From Bacillus sp. KH172YL63 (lineage in GTDB: Bacteria; Bacillota; Bacilli; Bacillales; Bacillaceae_B), in NCBI RefSeq assembly GCF_011398925.1, contig NZ_AP022842.1, positions 2,034,001 through 2,098,000 of the forward strand: a DNA stretch of 64,000 bases. The letters run 5' to 3'. Of this stretch, positions 16,753 through 25,914 are shown piece after piece (position 1 is the first letter of the stretch; each line of letters begins with the position of its first letter). A program made the translations under genes and the position numbers. The notes under the pieces were generated by a model, which saw nothing but the letters and a program-made list of their open reading frames with translations, ran no database searches and had not been told where the DNA came from.

Positions 16753-17774
16753 TATTTAAATTCCCTTTGAAGAATATTGACCACTGTATCGATGTCATCC
16801 TTTGTCACATCGTAGTGGGTCGTAAAGCGGACAAGGGTCGGGCCGAATGTGACTGTAAGGATGCCTTTCTCTTTCAGGTGCTCTACAAACTGTTCTGCGG
16901 ATCGTCCCGTTCCAGATATATCAGCTACGACAATATTCGTATCCACTGAATTGATCACTTGAATTCCGGTGCACGCCATCAGTCCCTGCTTTAATACGGC
17001 TGCCTTTTCATGGTCTTCTCCCAATCTATCTCTCATGGAGGTGAGTGCAACCAATGCAGGGGCAGCAATCATACCGACCTGTCTCAATCCTCCGCCCAAT
17101 CTCTTTCTCCACTTCCTCGCACGGGAAATAAACGCTTGATCACCTGCAATGATCGACCCCACCGGCGCGCCTAATCCTTTAGATAAACAGATCTGCACGG
17201 TATCACAATGCTGCGTGAAATCCACTACGTCCCTCCCGCTTGCCGTCACGGCATTGAAAAGCCTTGCACCATCAACGTGAACAGGAATGCCATATTGTTT
17301 AGCAACTGTATGGATCGCTTGCATGTTCTCAGGTGATACGATGGCCCCTCCTGCCCGGTTATGGGTATTTTCTATACAAATCAACCCTGTTTCCGGAAAG
17401 TGCTGATCCTCAGGGCGAATGGCTGCTTTGATATCACTGGGATCCATTTCGCCATTCTCACCCCTGATGGTCCTCGTCTGGACCCCTGCAAGTGCCGCAA
17501 CCGCCCCAGATTCATAATAGAAAATATGTGAGTTTTCTTCTAAAATGATTTCGTTGCCGGGTCTCGTATGAGTGAGTACGGCAATCTGGTTCCCCTGCGT
17601 TCCGCTCGTGACGAATAACGCTTCCTCTTTGCCTAGAATCCGGGCTGCTTCTCTCTCAAGCTTCAGGACGGTTGGATCTTCACCGTATACGTCATCACCG
17701 ACTTCTGCCTCATAAGCGGCCCTTCTCATGTCTTCCGTTGGTTTGGTCAAAGTATCACTTCTTAAATCTATCAC
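16752..17774 (-). CDS. ltaE: low-specificity L-threonine aldolase
   Basis: A 340-residue PLP fold-type I enzyme that cleaves L-threonine or allo-threonine to glycine and acetaldehyde. It begins MIDLRSDTLTKPTEDMR, the typical aldolase start, with GDDVYGEDP and PLP lysine in CLSKGLGAPVG. Length is normal. The start is GTG behind GGGGGAG. Single-gene unit; the stop abuts the interspersed repeat. Confidence 0.95.
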   Translation of the reverse strand: MIDLRSDTLTKPTEDMRRAAYEAEVGDDVYGEDPTVLKLEREAARILGKEEALFVTSGTQGNQIAVLTHTRPGNEIILEENSHIFYYESGAVAALAGVQTRTIRGENGEMDPSDIKAAIRPEDQHFPETGLICIENTHNRAGGAIVSPENMQAIHTVAKQYGIPVHVDGARLFNAVTASGRDVVDFTQHCDTVQICLSKGLGAPVGSIIAGDQAFISRARKWRKRLGGGLRQVGMIAAPALVALTSMRDRLGEDHEKAAVLKQGLMACTGIQVINSVDTNIVVADISGTGRSAEQFVEHLKEKGILTVTFGPTLVRFTTHYDVTKDDIDTVVNILQREFK

Positions 17775-17983
17775 GTTGCATTCTCCCCCTATTGCTGACT
17801 GATGGAACCATTATAACAAAGCTGAGGGTCATGCTGGTAAAAAGCAGGCGCCATGTTCCAAATGACCTATATAAAATTATAATTATAGGAATATTCAAAA
17901 CATTTCGAGGGAGGATGTGATACTATTTTAGTAAACTCGTCCCTGTGACAGAGTCTATCGCCCCGTAAGAGGAGAAGTGTCCA

Positions 17984-19240
17984 ATGACGATCGGTTCAAA
18001 AATCCGTTTCCACAGATTAAAAAGAAAATTAACCCAGGAAGAGCTATGTAAAGGCATCATGTCTATTTCCTATCTATCCAAACTTGAGAACAATCAGGTC
18101 ACACCTTCGCCGGACATCATCGAATCATTGTGCGAGCGCCTAGGCGTGAGTAATCTTTCGGATAATCCCAACCGCTTGAATAAGCTTCTCGAAACATGGA
18201 ATCATGAACTTCTATGGAATCATGGTAATCCTGAAGGCTCTACGTTCCAGCACATTCAACGTGAGCTGGAACAAACGGATGACCTTGTTCCCCACTTATT
18301 TTACCGCATTCTTTGTTTCCGCCTGCACTTATTGAAGCATGATCTGCCAAAAGCCCACCAGCAGATGAATGATTCACTCATCCATTATAAAGAGCTGACG
18401 GATACATTAAAGTTCTATTTTCACAAATATCGAGGCAATTATTATTACCTGCTGAAAGACTATGAGCAAGCACAGGCGGAACTGAAGGAAGCTGAGACCT
18501 ATTACGTGCTTGGAAATGTGGTGAATGAAGAAGAACGGGCAGATTTATATTACTTGTCAAGCCTCGTTCTAAGCCGCTTGAATCAATACAGGCTCGCCAT
18601 TTTTTATGGAGAAAAGTCCCTCTCCATCTTTCAGGGCGTTTACTTTCAGAAGCGGTGTGCCGAAGTTCACTTACTGCTGGGCATCTGCTACCGGAGAATA
18701 AGATACGCAGAGCAGGCCATGAAGCATTATGAATGGGCAAAGTTCATTGCCCGTTCGATCGGATATAACGGGCTGCTCGCCAAAGTCGAGCAAAACCTTG
18801 GGTATCTAAAATCATTCATGAACAAGAGCGAAGAAGCGATCGGACATTACTTGAAGAGTATCGAGCTAAAAGAAAGCGACTTAGAAGGGAAGTTATTCTC
18901 CATTCTATCCCTCGTGAAGGAATACTATAAATTGAACCAGTATCAGCATGTGTGTCACTGGCTGCCAAAAGGATTATCACTCTGTTCAGAGGATACATAT
19001 CCTGATAAATTCTATCAGCTATCATATTATCAGTTTGCGATGAATGATTTCCCAAACGGTTTTGAGTTGTTCATGAAAGAATATTGTCTTCCCTTCTTCA
19101 AAAGGAACGGCTCCCTTCTATTATATGCTGAATACGCGAAATACCTTGGCCAATATTATCAGATGGTCAGAAAATATAAACCTGCAGCCTTTTATCTCAA
19201 CGAAGCGAATGAGATTTATGAAGAGATGCTGATCATTTAA
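17984..19240 (+). CDS. NprR-like RNPP-family peptide-sensing transcription factor
   Basis: 418 residues: an N-terminal helix-turn-helix (about 6-60; IRFHRLKRKLTQEELCKGI, then SISYLSKLENNQVTPSP), followed by about nine tetratricopeptide-like repeats to the C-terminus. This length and layout match NprR (about 423 residues) rather than PlcR (about 285) or Rap (no DNA-binding domain). RNPP receptors bind a short imported peptide in the TPR groove and then change DNA binding or partner choice. A pro-peptide gene starts 13 bp after its stop, the usual receptor-signal arrangement. ATG behind AGAGGAG. Confidence 0.9.
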   Translation: MTIGSKIRFHRLKRKLTQEELCKGIMSISYLSKLENNQVTPSPDIIESLCERLGVSNLSDNPNRLNKLLETWNHELLWNHGNPEGSTFQHIQRELEQTDDLVPHLFYRILCFRLHLLKHDLPKAHQQMNDSLIHYKELTDTLKFYFHKYRGNYYYLLKDYEQAQAELKEAETYYVLGNVVNEEERADLYYLSSLVLSRLNQYRLAIFYGEKSLSIFQGVYFQKRCAEVHLLLGICYRRIRYAEQAMKHYEWAKFIARSIGYNGLLAKVEQNLGYLKSFMNKSEEAIGHYLKSIELKESDLEGKLFSILSLVKEYYKLNQYQHVCHWLPKGLSLCSEDTYPDKFYQLSYYQFAMNDFPNGFELFMKEYCLPFFKRNGSLLLYAEYAKYLGQYYQMVRKYKPAAFYLNEANEIYEEMLII

Positions 19241-19253
19241 GGAGGTGAAAACA

Positions 19254-19370
19254 ATGAAGAGCGTAAAGAAATTATTCATCGTCATGAGTCTTACTGCTGT
19301 GGCATTTGCCGGGGTGGTTGTCATCCATTCCAATGAGGAGGAATTCCCGCCTTTCTCAAGTAAATTGTAG
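19254..19370 (+). CDS. NprX/PapR-like signalling pro-peptide
   Basis: A 38-residue peptide. A basic start (MKSVKKL) and a hydrophobic signal segment (about 8-24) are followed by an acidic linker HSNEEE and the C-terminal tail FPPFSSKL. AAGGAGGTGA lies directly after the receptor stop, 6 bases before the ATG, so translation is coupled to the receptor. This is the build of Phr/PapR/NprX precursors: exported by Sec, trimmed outside, re-imported by an oligopeptide permease, then bound by the receptor. The mature signal should be 5-8 residues from the C-terminus. I know no described signal with this tail. A terminator follows at once. Confidence 0.8.
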   Translation: MKSVKKLFIVMSLTAVAFAGVVVIHSNEEEFPPFSSKL

Positions 19371-19374
19371 AAGA

Positions 19375-19411
19375 AAAGGAACTGGCCAGTGTGTGGACCA
19401 GTTCTTTTTTT
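19375..19411 (+). terminator. intrinsic terminator of the receptor-peptide operon
   Basis: Stem AAAGGAACTGGCCA / TGGACCAGTTCTTT with one mismatch and a five-base loop, then a T7 run. It closes the two-gene receptor and pro-peptide unit. Confidence 0.88.
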
Positions 19412-19512
19412 GTCGATTTGAAGGAACGGGTAATAATATTGAACTTTATCAATGAAATTTTCTGAATAAAGAGATATAGTTAGATATGAATACATATTAA
19501 GGGGGATTTTGA

Positions 19513-20745
19513 ATGAATCAAGCATTTGAGAAGAATTTAGAGAGATATGCTGATTTGATTGTACAAGTGGGGTTAAACCTGCAGAAAGATCAGGAGCTGT
19601 TAATTTCAGCCCCGGTCACATCCTACGAGTTTGTACGTCTCATCACCAATAAAGCGTATGAAGCCGGTGCAAAGTACGTGCTGACCGACTTCCATGATGA
19701 AGAGCTGAAGAAAATCCGCCTGGAGAAGTCTTCCGAGGAAGGATTGAAAGCTTTCCCTGAATGGAAGGCAAAAGGCTACATCGAAATGGCAGAAAACAAT
19801 GTTGCCCTGTTAAACCTTGCTGCTCCGAACCCTTCCCTTCTTCGGGATACCGACCCTGCCAGGGCCGCAATACTCAATAAAACATCTGCATCTGCCATGA
19901 AAGATTTTTCTGCTTATATCGGAGGAGGCAAGATCAGCTGGTTGATCGCAGCGATCCCTACCGTGGAATGGGCACAGACGATTTTTCCGGAATTGGATGA
20001 CCAGGAAGCTGTCGAGAAACTATGGGAGAACATCTTCTACACGACCCGGACAGATCAAGAGAATCCTGTTGAATTATGGACAGCCCATATCGACCACCTG
20101 AACAAAAATGCAGCCCGTTTGAATAACGGAGAATATAAGAAGCTTCATTATAAAGGTCCGGGCACAGACCTGACGATTGAATTCCGTCCAGAGACAAAAT
20201 GGATCAGTGCCCAGTTCACAAATGATAAAGGCACGCCATTTGTCCCGAATCTTCCAACCGAGGAAGTGTTTACGATCCCTGATAAATACGGTGTGAACGG
20301 TGTTGTATCAAGTACTAAACCTTTGAATTACAGCGGAACGCTCATTAAGAACTTCTCCCTTACCTTCAAGGAAGGAAAAGTGGTAGATTTCACAGCAGAG
20401 GAAGGGTATGAAACGTTAAAGAACCTGCTTGAGACAGACGAAGGTGCATCGTATCTTGGTGAGGTGGCATTAGTGCCACATGACTCCCCAATTTCAAACA
20501 CCAACATCATTTTCAACAATACGCTATTTGATGAAAATGCGTCTTGTCATATCGCATTGGGCAGAGCCCTGACTGTATGTGTCGAGGGCGGAAAAGAAAT
20601 GACTTCAGATCAATTGAAGGAAGTCGGCTTTAATGAAAGCATGGTCCATGTCGATTTCATGATCGGATCTGATCAGTTGGATATTGATGGAGAGAAAGCA
20701 GACGGCAGTATTGAACCGATCTTCAAATCCGGTGATTGGGTTTAA
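19513..20745 (+). CDS. M29 aminopeptidase (AmpS/AmpT type)
   Basis: 410 residues. The N-terminal half (LERYADLIVQVGLNLQKDQELLI) and the C-terminal metal-site segments around GEVALVPHDSPIS, IALGRA, and MVHVDFMIG are characteristic of M29 thermophilic-type aminopeptidases. These are cytosolic dimetal exopeptidases for short peptides. Length is standard. ATG behind AAGGGGG. It lies 140 bp downstream of the peptide-signal operon as its own unit; whether the NprR-like regulator controls it is unknown. Confidence 0.95.
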   Translation: MNQAFEKNLERYADLIVQVGLNLQKDQELLISAPVTSYEFVRLITNKAYEAGAKYVLTDFHDEELKKIRLEKSSEEGLKAFPEWKAKGYIEMAENNVALLNLAAPNPSLLRDTDPARAAILNKTSASAMKDFSAYIGGGKISWLIAAIPTVEWAQTIFPELDDQEAVEKLWENIFYTTRTDQENPVELWTAHIDHLNKNAARLNNGEYKKLHYKGPGTDLTIEFRPETKWISAQFTNDKGTPFVPNLPTEEVFTIPDKYGVNGVVSSTKPLNYSGTLIKNFSLTFKEGKVVDFTAEEGYETLKNLLETDEGASYLGEVALVPHDSPISNTNIIFNNTLFDENASCHIALGRALTVCVEGGKEMTSDQLKEVGFNESMVHVDFMIGSDQLDIDGEKADGSIEPIFKSGDWV

Positions 20746-20772
20746 GATAAGGATCACATAGGAAGACTAAAG

Positions 20773-20806
20773 AAGAAGGCTTGAATATGCATTTAAGCCT
20801 TTTTCT
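20773..20806 (+). terminator. intrinsic terminator after the M29 gene
   Basis: Stem AAGGCTTGAA / TTTAAGCCTT with a short loop, then a T-rich tail. Confidence 0.8.
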
Positions 20807-20941
20807 TATGGGAAAATTCAGCTCATAATATGAATTGGTAAAAATTACACGAAATATGACAAATAAATTTCGTTTTTAACATATTCAATACTTCACGAAT
20901 ATTTTACAATGGTAATATACTTATTTAAGGAGCGATGATCC

Positions 20942-21778
20942 TTGTCTTTCATCACAAAACGAACTTTTTTCTGGAGCGGCCTTTTTCTCATCGGCTTCTT
21001 CACTTTATATACAATATTCCGGACGTCCCATGTTGAATCGAGTGAAAAACCCCTCTCGGCTGTTGAAAAATATCCGACGGTGTTCGTTCACGGTTACAAA
21101 GGCACCTACAATTCCTTCAGGACGATGCTTGACCGGTTTGAAAATCAGCACGGCTGGGGCCAAAAAACATTGGTGATCACCGTTTCGGAAAAAGGGAGTG
21201 TCTCGTACAGGGGAACCCTTCCGAGAAACCCTGTCTCCCCTCCCCTTGTCCAAGTCATATTTGAAGATAATCGAGCTTCTTTAGATAAACAGGCCCTCTG
21301 GCTTGAAAATGCGATGAAGCTCCTGCATCACCGCTTTGATGTGGAATCTGTCAATATTGTGGCTCATTCCATGGGAGGGCTTGCATCGACAAAATATCTT
21401 GAAGATACGGGTCATGCAAACTTCGTCCCTCAAACCCATAAATTCATTACCATCGCTACCCCATTTCTTGGCGTGACGAAGGAATCCTACGGGCAAATCA
21501 ATACAGGCGAAGCGGTGATTGACTTAAAACCTCAATCTCATGCATTGAAAGAGATGTATCTCAACCGAAACCTCATCCCCGGGGACATCCAGGTTTTGTC
21601 CATCGCTGGATCTGGTGATGATGTAGTAAATGTACCGAGCGCACTTGGAAGTTCTTCATTCTTTGAAGGTCAGTCCTATGAAACGAAAATTGTGTATGAC
21701 CCCTCCATTTCTCACAGCGGCCTCCATGAAACGATCAAGGTCGACCGTCTTGTCGGAGATTTTCTCTGGGGTAAATAA
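20942..21778 (+). CDS. DUF915-type alpha/beta hydrolase, membrane-anchored or exported
   Basis: 278 residues. An N-terminal hydrophobic segment (about 8-25) is followed by an alpha/beta-hydrolase domain with HGYKGTYNSF near the oxyanion loop and nucleophile motif HSMGG (Ser near residue 143), a late Asp in GSGDDVV and a His in ISHSGLHE. The DUF915 family contains cell-surface lipase-like enzymes. The start is TTG, 9 bases after AAGGAG. Single-gene unit with its own terminator. Confidence 0.9.
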   Translation: MSFITKRTFFWSGLFLIGFFTLYTIFRTSHVESSEKPLSAVEKYPTVFVHGYKGTYNSFRTMLDRFENQHGWGQKTLVITVSEKGSVSYRGTLPRNPVSPPLVQVIFEDNRASLDKQALWLENAMKLLHHRFDVESVNIVAHSMGGLASTKYLEDTGHANFVPQTHKFITIATPFLGVTKESYGQINTGEAVIDLKPQSHALKEMYLNRNLIPGDIQVLSIAGSGDDVVNVPSALGSSSFFEGQSYETKIVYDPSISHSGLHETIKVDRLVGDFLWGK

Positions 21779-21828
21779 AAGGCTTTCCTGTTCACATCGA
21801 CAGTCGATCAGAGCAGGGAAGCTTTTTT
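21777..21828 (+). terminator. intrinsic terminator after the DUF915 hydrolase
   Basis: Stem AAAAGGCTTTCCTG / CAGGGAAGCTTTTTT with a long loop, followed by a T run. Confidence 0.75.
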
Positions 21829-21889
21829 GTGCAGTTGCGTAAAAGTCTTTAACGTTCTATACTACACAAGACTATACCTATGAGTTAGG

Positions 21890-23092
21890 ATGAGAAGATT
21901 GACGAAAGAAAGAATGATGAAAGCAAACCCGACATACATACAACAATTCCAGAAGGGCTTCCCCCTCTTAAATAAAGAGAATGTGATGGGTTCGTCCGAC
22001 CACATACAGGAAGGAGAAATCCTGTCCCTCGTTGACGAACGAAATCGCTTTATAGCGAAAGGATATGCCGGTAAACAGAACAAGGGAATCGGCTGGCTCC
22101 TAAGCTGGAAAGAACAAGAACTCATTGATCAAGCGTTCATTCAAAAAAAACTTCAGGCTGCCATTAATCAGCGCCTCCATTTCTTTTACAGTGAAGATAC
22201 GACTGCATTCAGGGTTTTCAACGGTGAAGGTGACGGATTTGGCGGCATCACGATCGATTACTTTGATGGCTATTATCTGGTCCAATGGTATTCCAAAGGG
22301 GCTTACTCCTTTAAAGAAGATGTCATTCAGGCCATTAAAAATTTGACCGATTATAAAGGCATCTATCAGAAAAAGAGATTTGCCGAAGAAGGTAAATACG
22401 TGGAGGAAGATGATTTCGTTGAAGGAATCCGCCCATCCTTCCCCCTTCTTGTGAAAGAAAACGGCGTACAATTTGCCATTTATTTAAACGATGGCGCCAT
22501 GGTCGGTGTATTCCTCGATCAACGGGAAGTCCGTAAAAGAATCCGTGATTCGTATTCTGAAGGAAAAAGGGTATTGAATACCTTCTCGTATACAGGAGCC
22601 TTTTCAGTATATGCAGCCCTGGGCGGTGCTGTGGAAACGACAAGCGTTGACCTTGCCAACCGCAGTTTAAGTAAGACGATCGAACAATTCAGCATTAATG
22701 GAATCGATTATGAAGCGCAGAATATCATCGTCGAGGATGTATTTAAATACTTTAAATACGCCGTTAAGAAAGAGCTTTCCTTTGATTTGGTCGTCCTTGA
22801 TCCCCCAAGTTTCGCCCGTTCGAAGAAACATACCTTCAGCGCTGCAAGGGATTATAAGGATTTACTCAAAGAAGCAATCGCGATTACCGAGAAAAACGGT
22901 GTGATCGTCGCGTCGACAAATTGCAGTACATTCAATATGAAGAAATTTAAAGGATTCATTGAAACTGCCTTCAAAGAGTCTGACGAGAAATATACCATTC
23001 TGGAAGAATACACGCTTCCCGAGGACTTCAGAACAATCAGTCAATACAGGCAGGGCGACTATCTAAAAGTAGTATTCATTAAAAAGATGTAG
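21890..23092 (+). CDS. rlmI: RlmI-like 23S rRNA cytosine methyltransferase
   Basis: 400 residues. An N-terminal PUA-like RNA-binding domain (about 8-85) is followed by a SAM-dependent methyltransferase domain with NTFSYTGAFSVYAA (SAM motif I) near residue 230 and catalytic LDPPSF near 305, plus a Cys in ASTNCS. The RlmI family makes m5C in 23S rRNA; the B. subtilis relative is YwbD. The start is uncertain: no strong ribosome site precedes ATG 21890, and TTG 21899 or ATG 21914 are alternatives. Confidence 0.9.
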   Translation: MRRLTKERMMKANPTYIQQFQKGFPLLNKENVMGSSDHIQEGEILSLVDERNRFIAKGYAGKQNKGIGWLLSWKEQELIDQAFIQKKLQAAINQRLHFFYSEDTTAFRVFNGEGDGFGGITIDYFDGYYLVQWYSKGAYSFKEDVIQAIKNLTDYKGIYQKKRFAEEGKYVEEDDFVEGIRPSFPLLVKENGVQFAIYLNDGAMVGVFLDQREVRKRIRDSYSEGKRVLNTFSYTGAFSVYAALGGAVETTSVDLANRSLSKTIEQFSINGIDYEAQNIIVEDVFKYFKYAVKKELSFDLVVLDPPSFARSKKHTFSAARDYKDLLKEAIAITEKNGVIVASTNCSTFNMKKFKGFIETAFKESDEKYTILEEYTLPEDFRTISQYRQGDYLKVVFIKKM

Positions 23093-23126
23093 ACGGGCTT
23101 TCGAGGTCCGTCCCTCTTCCTTCTTA

Positions 23127-23148
23127 AATGACAGATTATTCTGTCATT
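23127..23148 (+). terminator. small hairpin after rlmI
   Basis: Stem AATGACAG / CTGTCATT with a six-base loop and a moderate T-rich tail. A copy of the GGTCCGTCCCT word (23105-23115), seen in two larger hairpins elsewhere in the window, precedes it. Confidence 0.5.
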
Positions 23149-23224
23149 ATTTCCTCGGAAACCGCAGAAAACGACAGTGCAAGTGAGAGTATTGGAGAAT
23201 TTTATCGAATTTGGAGGTTTGATG

Positions 23225-23755
23225 ATGAAAAAAGCAATTTTTCTTGACCGTGACGGGGTCATCAATGAGGTAAAATCCGAAAGAGTGAAGTTTGTAAATA
23301 AGCCAAGTCAATTTTATTTCCTGGAAGGTGTGACGGAAGCGGTCAAGAAGTTATCTCAATCAGGGTTCCTTCTATACGTTGTCACGAATCAAGGCGGCGT
23401 CGGCCTTGGCTATCTGACGAAAGGAGAGCTCGACAGAATCCATGATCATATGGTGGCTGAAATTGAGAAAGCAGGCGGCAGAATAGAAGAAGTGTCATGC
23501 TGTATTCATAAACCGAAGGAAGGCTGTTCCTGCAGAAAACCGGAAGCCGGGATGATTGTGGCTCTTGCAGAAAAACATGGCTTGGATCTCAACCAGTCCT
23601 ACATGATCGGGGACCGTGATGTCGACATCGAAGCCGGACGGAAAGCAGGATGCAAGACGATCCTTTTAGCACATCACTCATCTCCCCAATACGGCGCTAA
23701 TCATATTTTCCCTTCACTGAAAGAGGCTTCTGAGTATATTCTTTCCTCTCAATAA
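23225..23755 (+). CDS. HAD-IIIA phosphatase, GmhB-like
   Basis: 176 residues. It starts MKKAIFLDRDGVINE with the DRDG nucleophile motif, followed by TNQGGVGLGYLT and the zinc-binding loop CCIHKPKEGCSCRKP, then MIGDRDVDIEAG. This set matches D-glycero-D-manno-heptose 1,7-bisphosphate phosphatase-like enzymes, but Bacillaceae members may act on other sugar phosphates or histidinol phosphate. GGAGG is 7 bases from ATG 23225 and 4 from ATG 23222, so I take the former. Confidence 0.9.
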   Translation: MKKAIFLDRDGVINEVKSERVKFVNKPSQFYFLEGVTEAVKKLSQSGFLLYVVTNQGGVGLGYLTKGELDRIHDHMVAEIEKAGGRIEEVSCCIHKPKEGCSCRKPEAGMIVALAEKHGLDLNQSYMIGDRDVDIEAGRKAGCKTILLAHHSSPQYGANHIFPSLKEASEYILSSQ

Positions 23756-23873
23756 ACTGATGGAAGGATTAATTGCATGAGCAACGATGGATTTGGTGCA
23801 TGGGCTCTCCCCATCCCCCATACCTGCCTTCTTCCCTACTAAGTCAGTGATTCGGTTGGATTTATGGAACACC

Positions 23874-23915
23874 AAGGTCACCATGAGTCACGTCGCACTC
23901 ATGGTGACCTTTTCC
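23874..23915 (+). terminator. strong intrinsic terminator after the HAD gene
   Basis: A perfect 15-bp stem AAGGTCACCATGAGT / ACTCATGGTGACCTT with an eight-base loop and TTTT after it. The stretch between the HAD stop and this hairpin holds no gene. Confidence 0.88.
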
Positions 23916-23997
23916 GTTGTGGGGCCTGGTTTATCGTTTCAAAATGGGGAATTCTATGTTAAAGTACTATGGAACTAGCGTGAACGGGAGGGATTGG

Positions 23998-25914
23998 ATG
24001 AACCAGCAGGAGTTATTACAAATCATACAGGGGCACTACCCATTTGACGTTTTGTCCTCAGAACAGTTGGATTACATCATTTCAGGTTCGAGATACACTA
24101 CTTTTAAAAAAGGCGAGTTTTTGTTTCATGAAGATGAAACGGTTGAAGACCTTGATATTTACTTCCTTGTATCAGGTCTTGCCAAAAACGTCCTTCATCG
24201 TTCAAACGGCAAACAGTACTCCCTGAGATTTTATTACCCCGGTGACCTGATCGGGATCATGATTATGCTGACGAGCGGCCAGATGACATTTTCCGTGCAA
24301 GCGATCGAGGATTGCACGGTGTTCAGAATCCAGAAAGACCGGATCCTTGAGGTGATGACGAAGAACAATGATTTCTCCAAAATCATCTTTGAAAGCATCG
24401 GCAATCGCATGAAAACACTGTATGACGAAATCAAGGCAAAATCGGCAACTGAAACAGACGATGAAAATATCAACCTTTTCAGGACGAAAGTACATACCTT
24501 GATGGACAGCCCTACGTTCATCAGAGAAAACGATTCGATTGTGGAAGCGGCCAAGAAGATGAAAGAGCACGATACGTACGGCCTGGTGGTGGTCGACGGG
24601 GATAAAAAAATGCAAGGGATTCTGACCCAGCGGGAAATTCTTTCTTACATCACCTCCCCCTCTTCATCCGAGACCGTGGCCGATTGGATGAAAAAGAAAC
24701 CGTTTTGGATCAGGGATGAATCGTTCGCTTATGAAGCACTCTCCTACTTCAAGCATGAGGAAGTGGATTTCGTTCCAATTATACGGAATGATGTGGTAGT
24801 CGGCATCCTAACAAGCACATCATTCCTCAATATTCAGGATTCGAATTATCTTGATCTCTCTTATAAGATCCAGAAGGCGCTGACCCATGATGAACTGGTG
24901 AAGCTTGCCACTGTCAAAAGTGAAACTTTTCAACAATTCATACAGGATCTGCTTTTGCAGGACAGCTTCGGCTACGATATATGCGAAGTGATCACCAATT
25001 ATAATGACCGGCTTCACCGGAAAATCATTCAACTGAGTGAAAGGGAAATGCGTCAGGAAGGTTACGGTTCGGCACCAATCAATTACTGCTTCATTGTCAT
25101 GGGGAGTCAAGGCCGGAGTGAACAGGGTTTCCATACTGATCAGGATAATGGGATCATCCTTGATGACTATGATCATCTTTCCGACCTGAAAAAGGTGGAT
25201 CATTACTTCCAGGCGTTCACAGAGAAGCTGAATCTGAAGCTTGCAGCGTGCGGTTTCCCTGAATGCACCGGAGGCATCATGGCCAAGGAACAAAAGTGGA
25301 AAAGATCTTATACCGACTGGAAAAGGGCGATTGATGACTGGCTGCATGAAATCGATGCCCAGGAAGTACAAAATATCACGATGTTCTATGACTTCCGGCC
25401 GATTTACGGGGACTACTCGATAGCAGAAGAAATTCGGACTTATCTCGCCGAAAAGTCAAAAAGGTCATTGAATATGCAGCAGCTCTTACGAAAAGACGCC
25501 CTCCGCTTCAAGCTACCCGTCGGACCATTGGGAAGGGTGAATCTGAAACCCCGGAATCACCTTTTCAATTTGAAGAAGTCAGGGTTATTGCAAATCGTCA
25601 ATATGATCCGGATTCATTCGGTCAAATATGGAATCAAAGAAGTGAATACGATCAAGCGGGTTCAGGCGTTGAAGAAGATTCAGGCCTTTCACCCAAGGGA
25701 TGCTGAAAATGTCAAGACGGCGATGCATATCCTCTTGACGCTAAGAACAAAGCAGAATCTTCTTGAGCTAAGTGAAGGAAAGCCATTAAGCAATGACATC
25801 GATGTGAGGACCCTTTCTAAAGAGGACCGGCAGAAATTAAAAGAGTCCATACAAATCGCCAACCGACTCCAACAAGTGATGGAAATCAGCTTCAACAGGA
25901 ATCGGGTGGTTTAA
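23998..25914 (+). CDS. cNMP-binding / CBS / DUF294 nucleotidyltransferase-like signalling protein
   Basis: 638 residues in four parts: a cyclic-nucleotide-binding barrel (about 15-130; FLVSGLAKN, YYPGDLIG), two CBS domains (about 165-295), a DUF294 nucleotidyltransferase-like domain (about 310-470) with MGSQGRSEQGFHTDQDNGI, a GSxGR...DxD polymerase-beta-like core, and a DUF294 C-terminal helical domain. Such proteins sense adenine nucleotides or cyclic nucleotides and are predicted to transfer nucleotides. ATG 23998 is chosen for its GGGAGGG site; the longer ORF start has none. It overlaps the next gene by one base. Confidence 0.93.
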   Translation: MNQQELLQIIQGHYPFDVLSSEQLDYIISGSRYTTFKKGEFLFHEDETVEDLDIYFLVSGLAKNVLHRSNGKQYSLRFYYPGDLIGIMIMLTSGQMTFSVQAIEDCTVFRIQKDRILEVMTKNNDFSKIIFESIGNRMKTLYDEIKAKSATETDDENINLFRTKVHTLMDSPTFIRENDSIVEAAKKMKEHDTYGLVVVDGDKKMQGILTQREILSYITSPSSSETVADWMKKKPFWIRDESFAYEALSYFKHEEVDFVPIIRNDVVVGILTSTSFLNIQDSNYLDLSYKIQKALTHDELVKLATVKSETFQQFIQDLLLQDSFGYDICEVITNYNDRLHRKIIQLSEREMRQEGYGSAPINYCFIVMGSQGRSEQGFHTDQDNGIILDDYDHLSDLKKVDHYFQAFTEKLNLKLAACGFPECTGGIMAKEQKWKRSYTDWKRAIDDWLHEIDAQEVQNITMFYDFRPIYGDYSIAEEIRTYLAEKSKRSLNMQQLLRKDALRFKLPVGPLGRVNLKPRNHLFNLKKSGLLQIVNMIRIHSVKYGIKEVNTIKRVQALKKIQAFHPRDAENVKTAMHILLTLRTKQNLLELSEGKPLSNDIDVRTLSKEDRQKLKESIQIANRLQQVMEISFNRNRVV

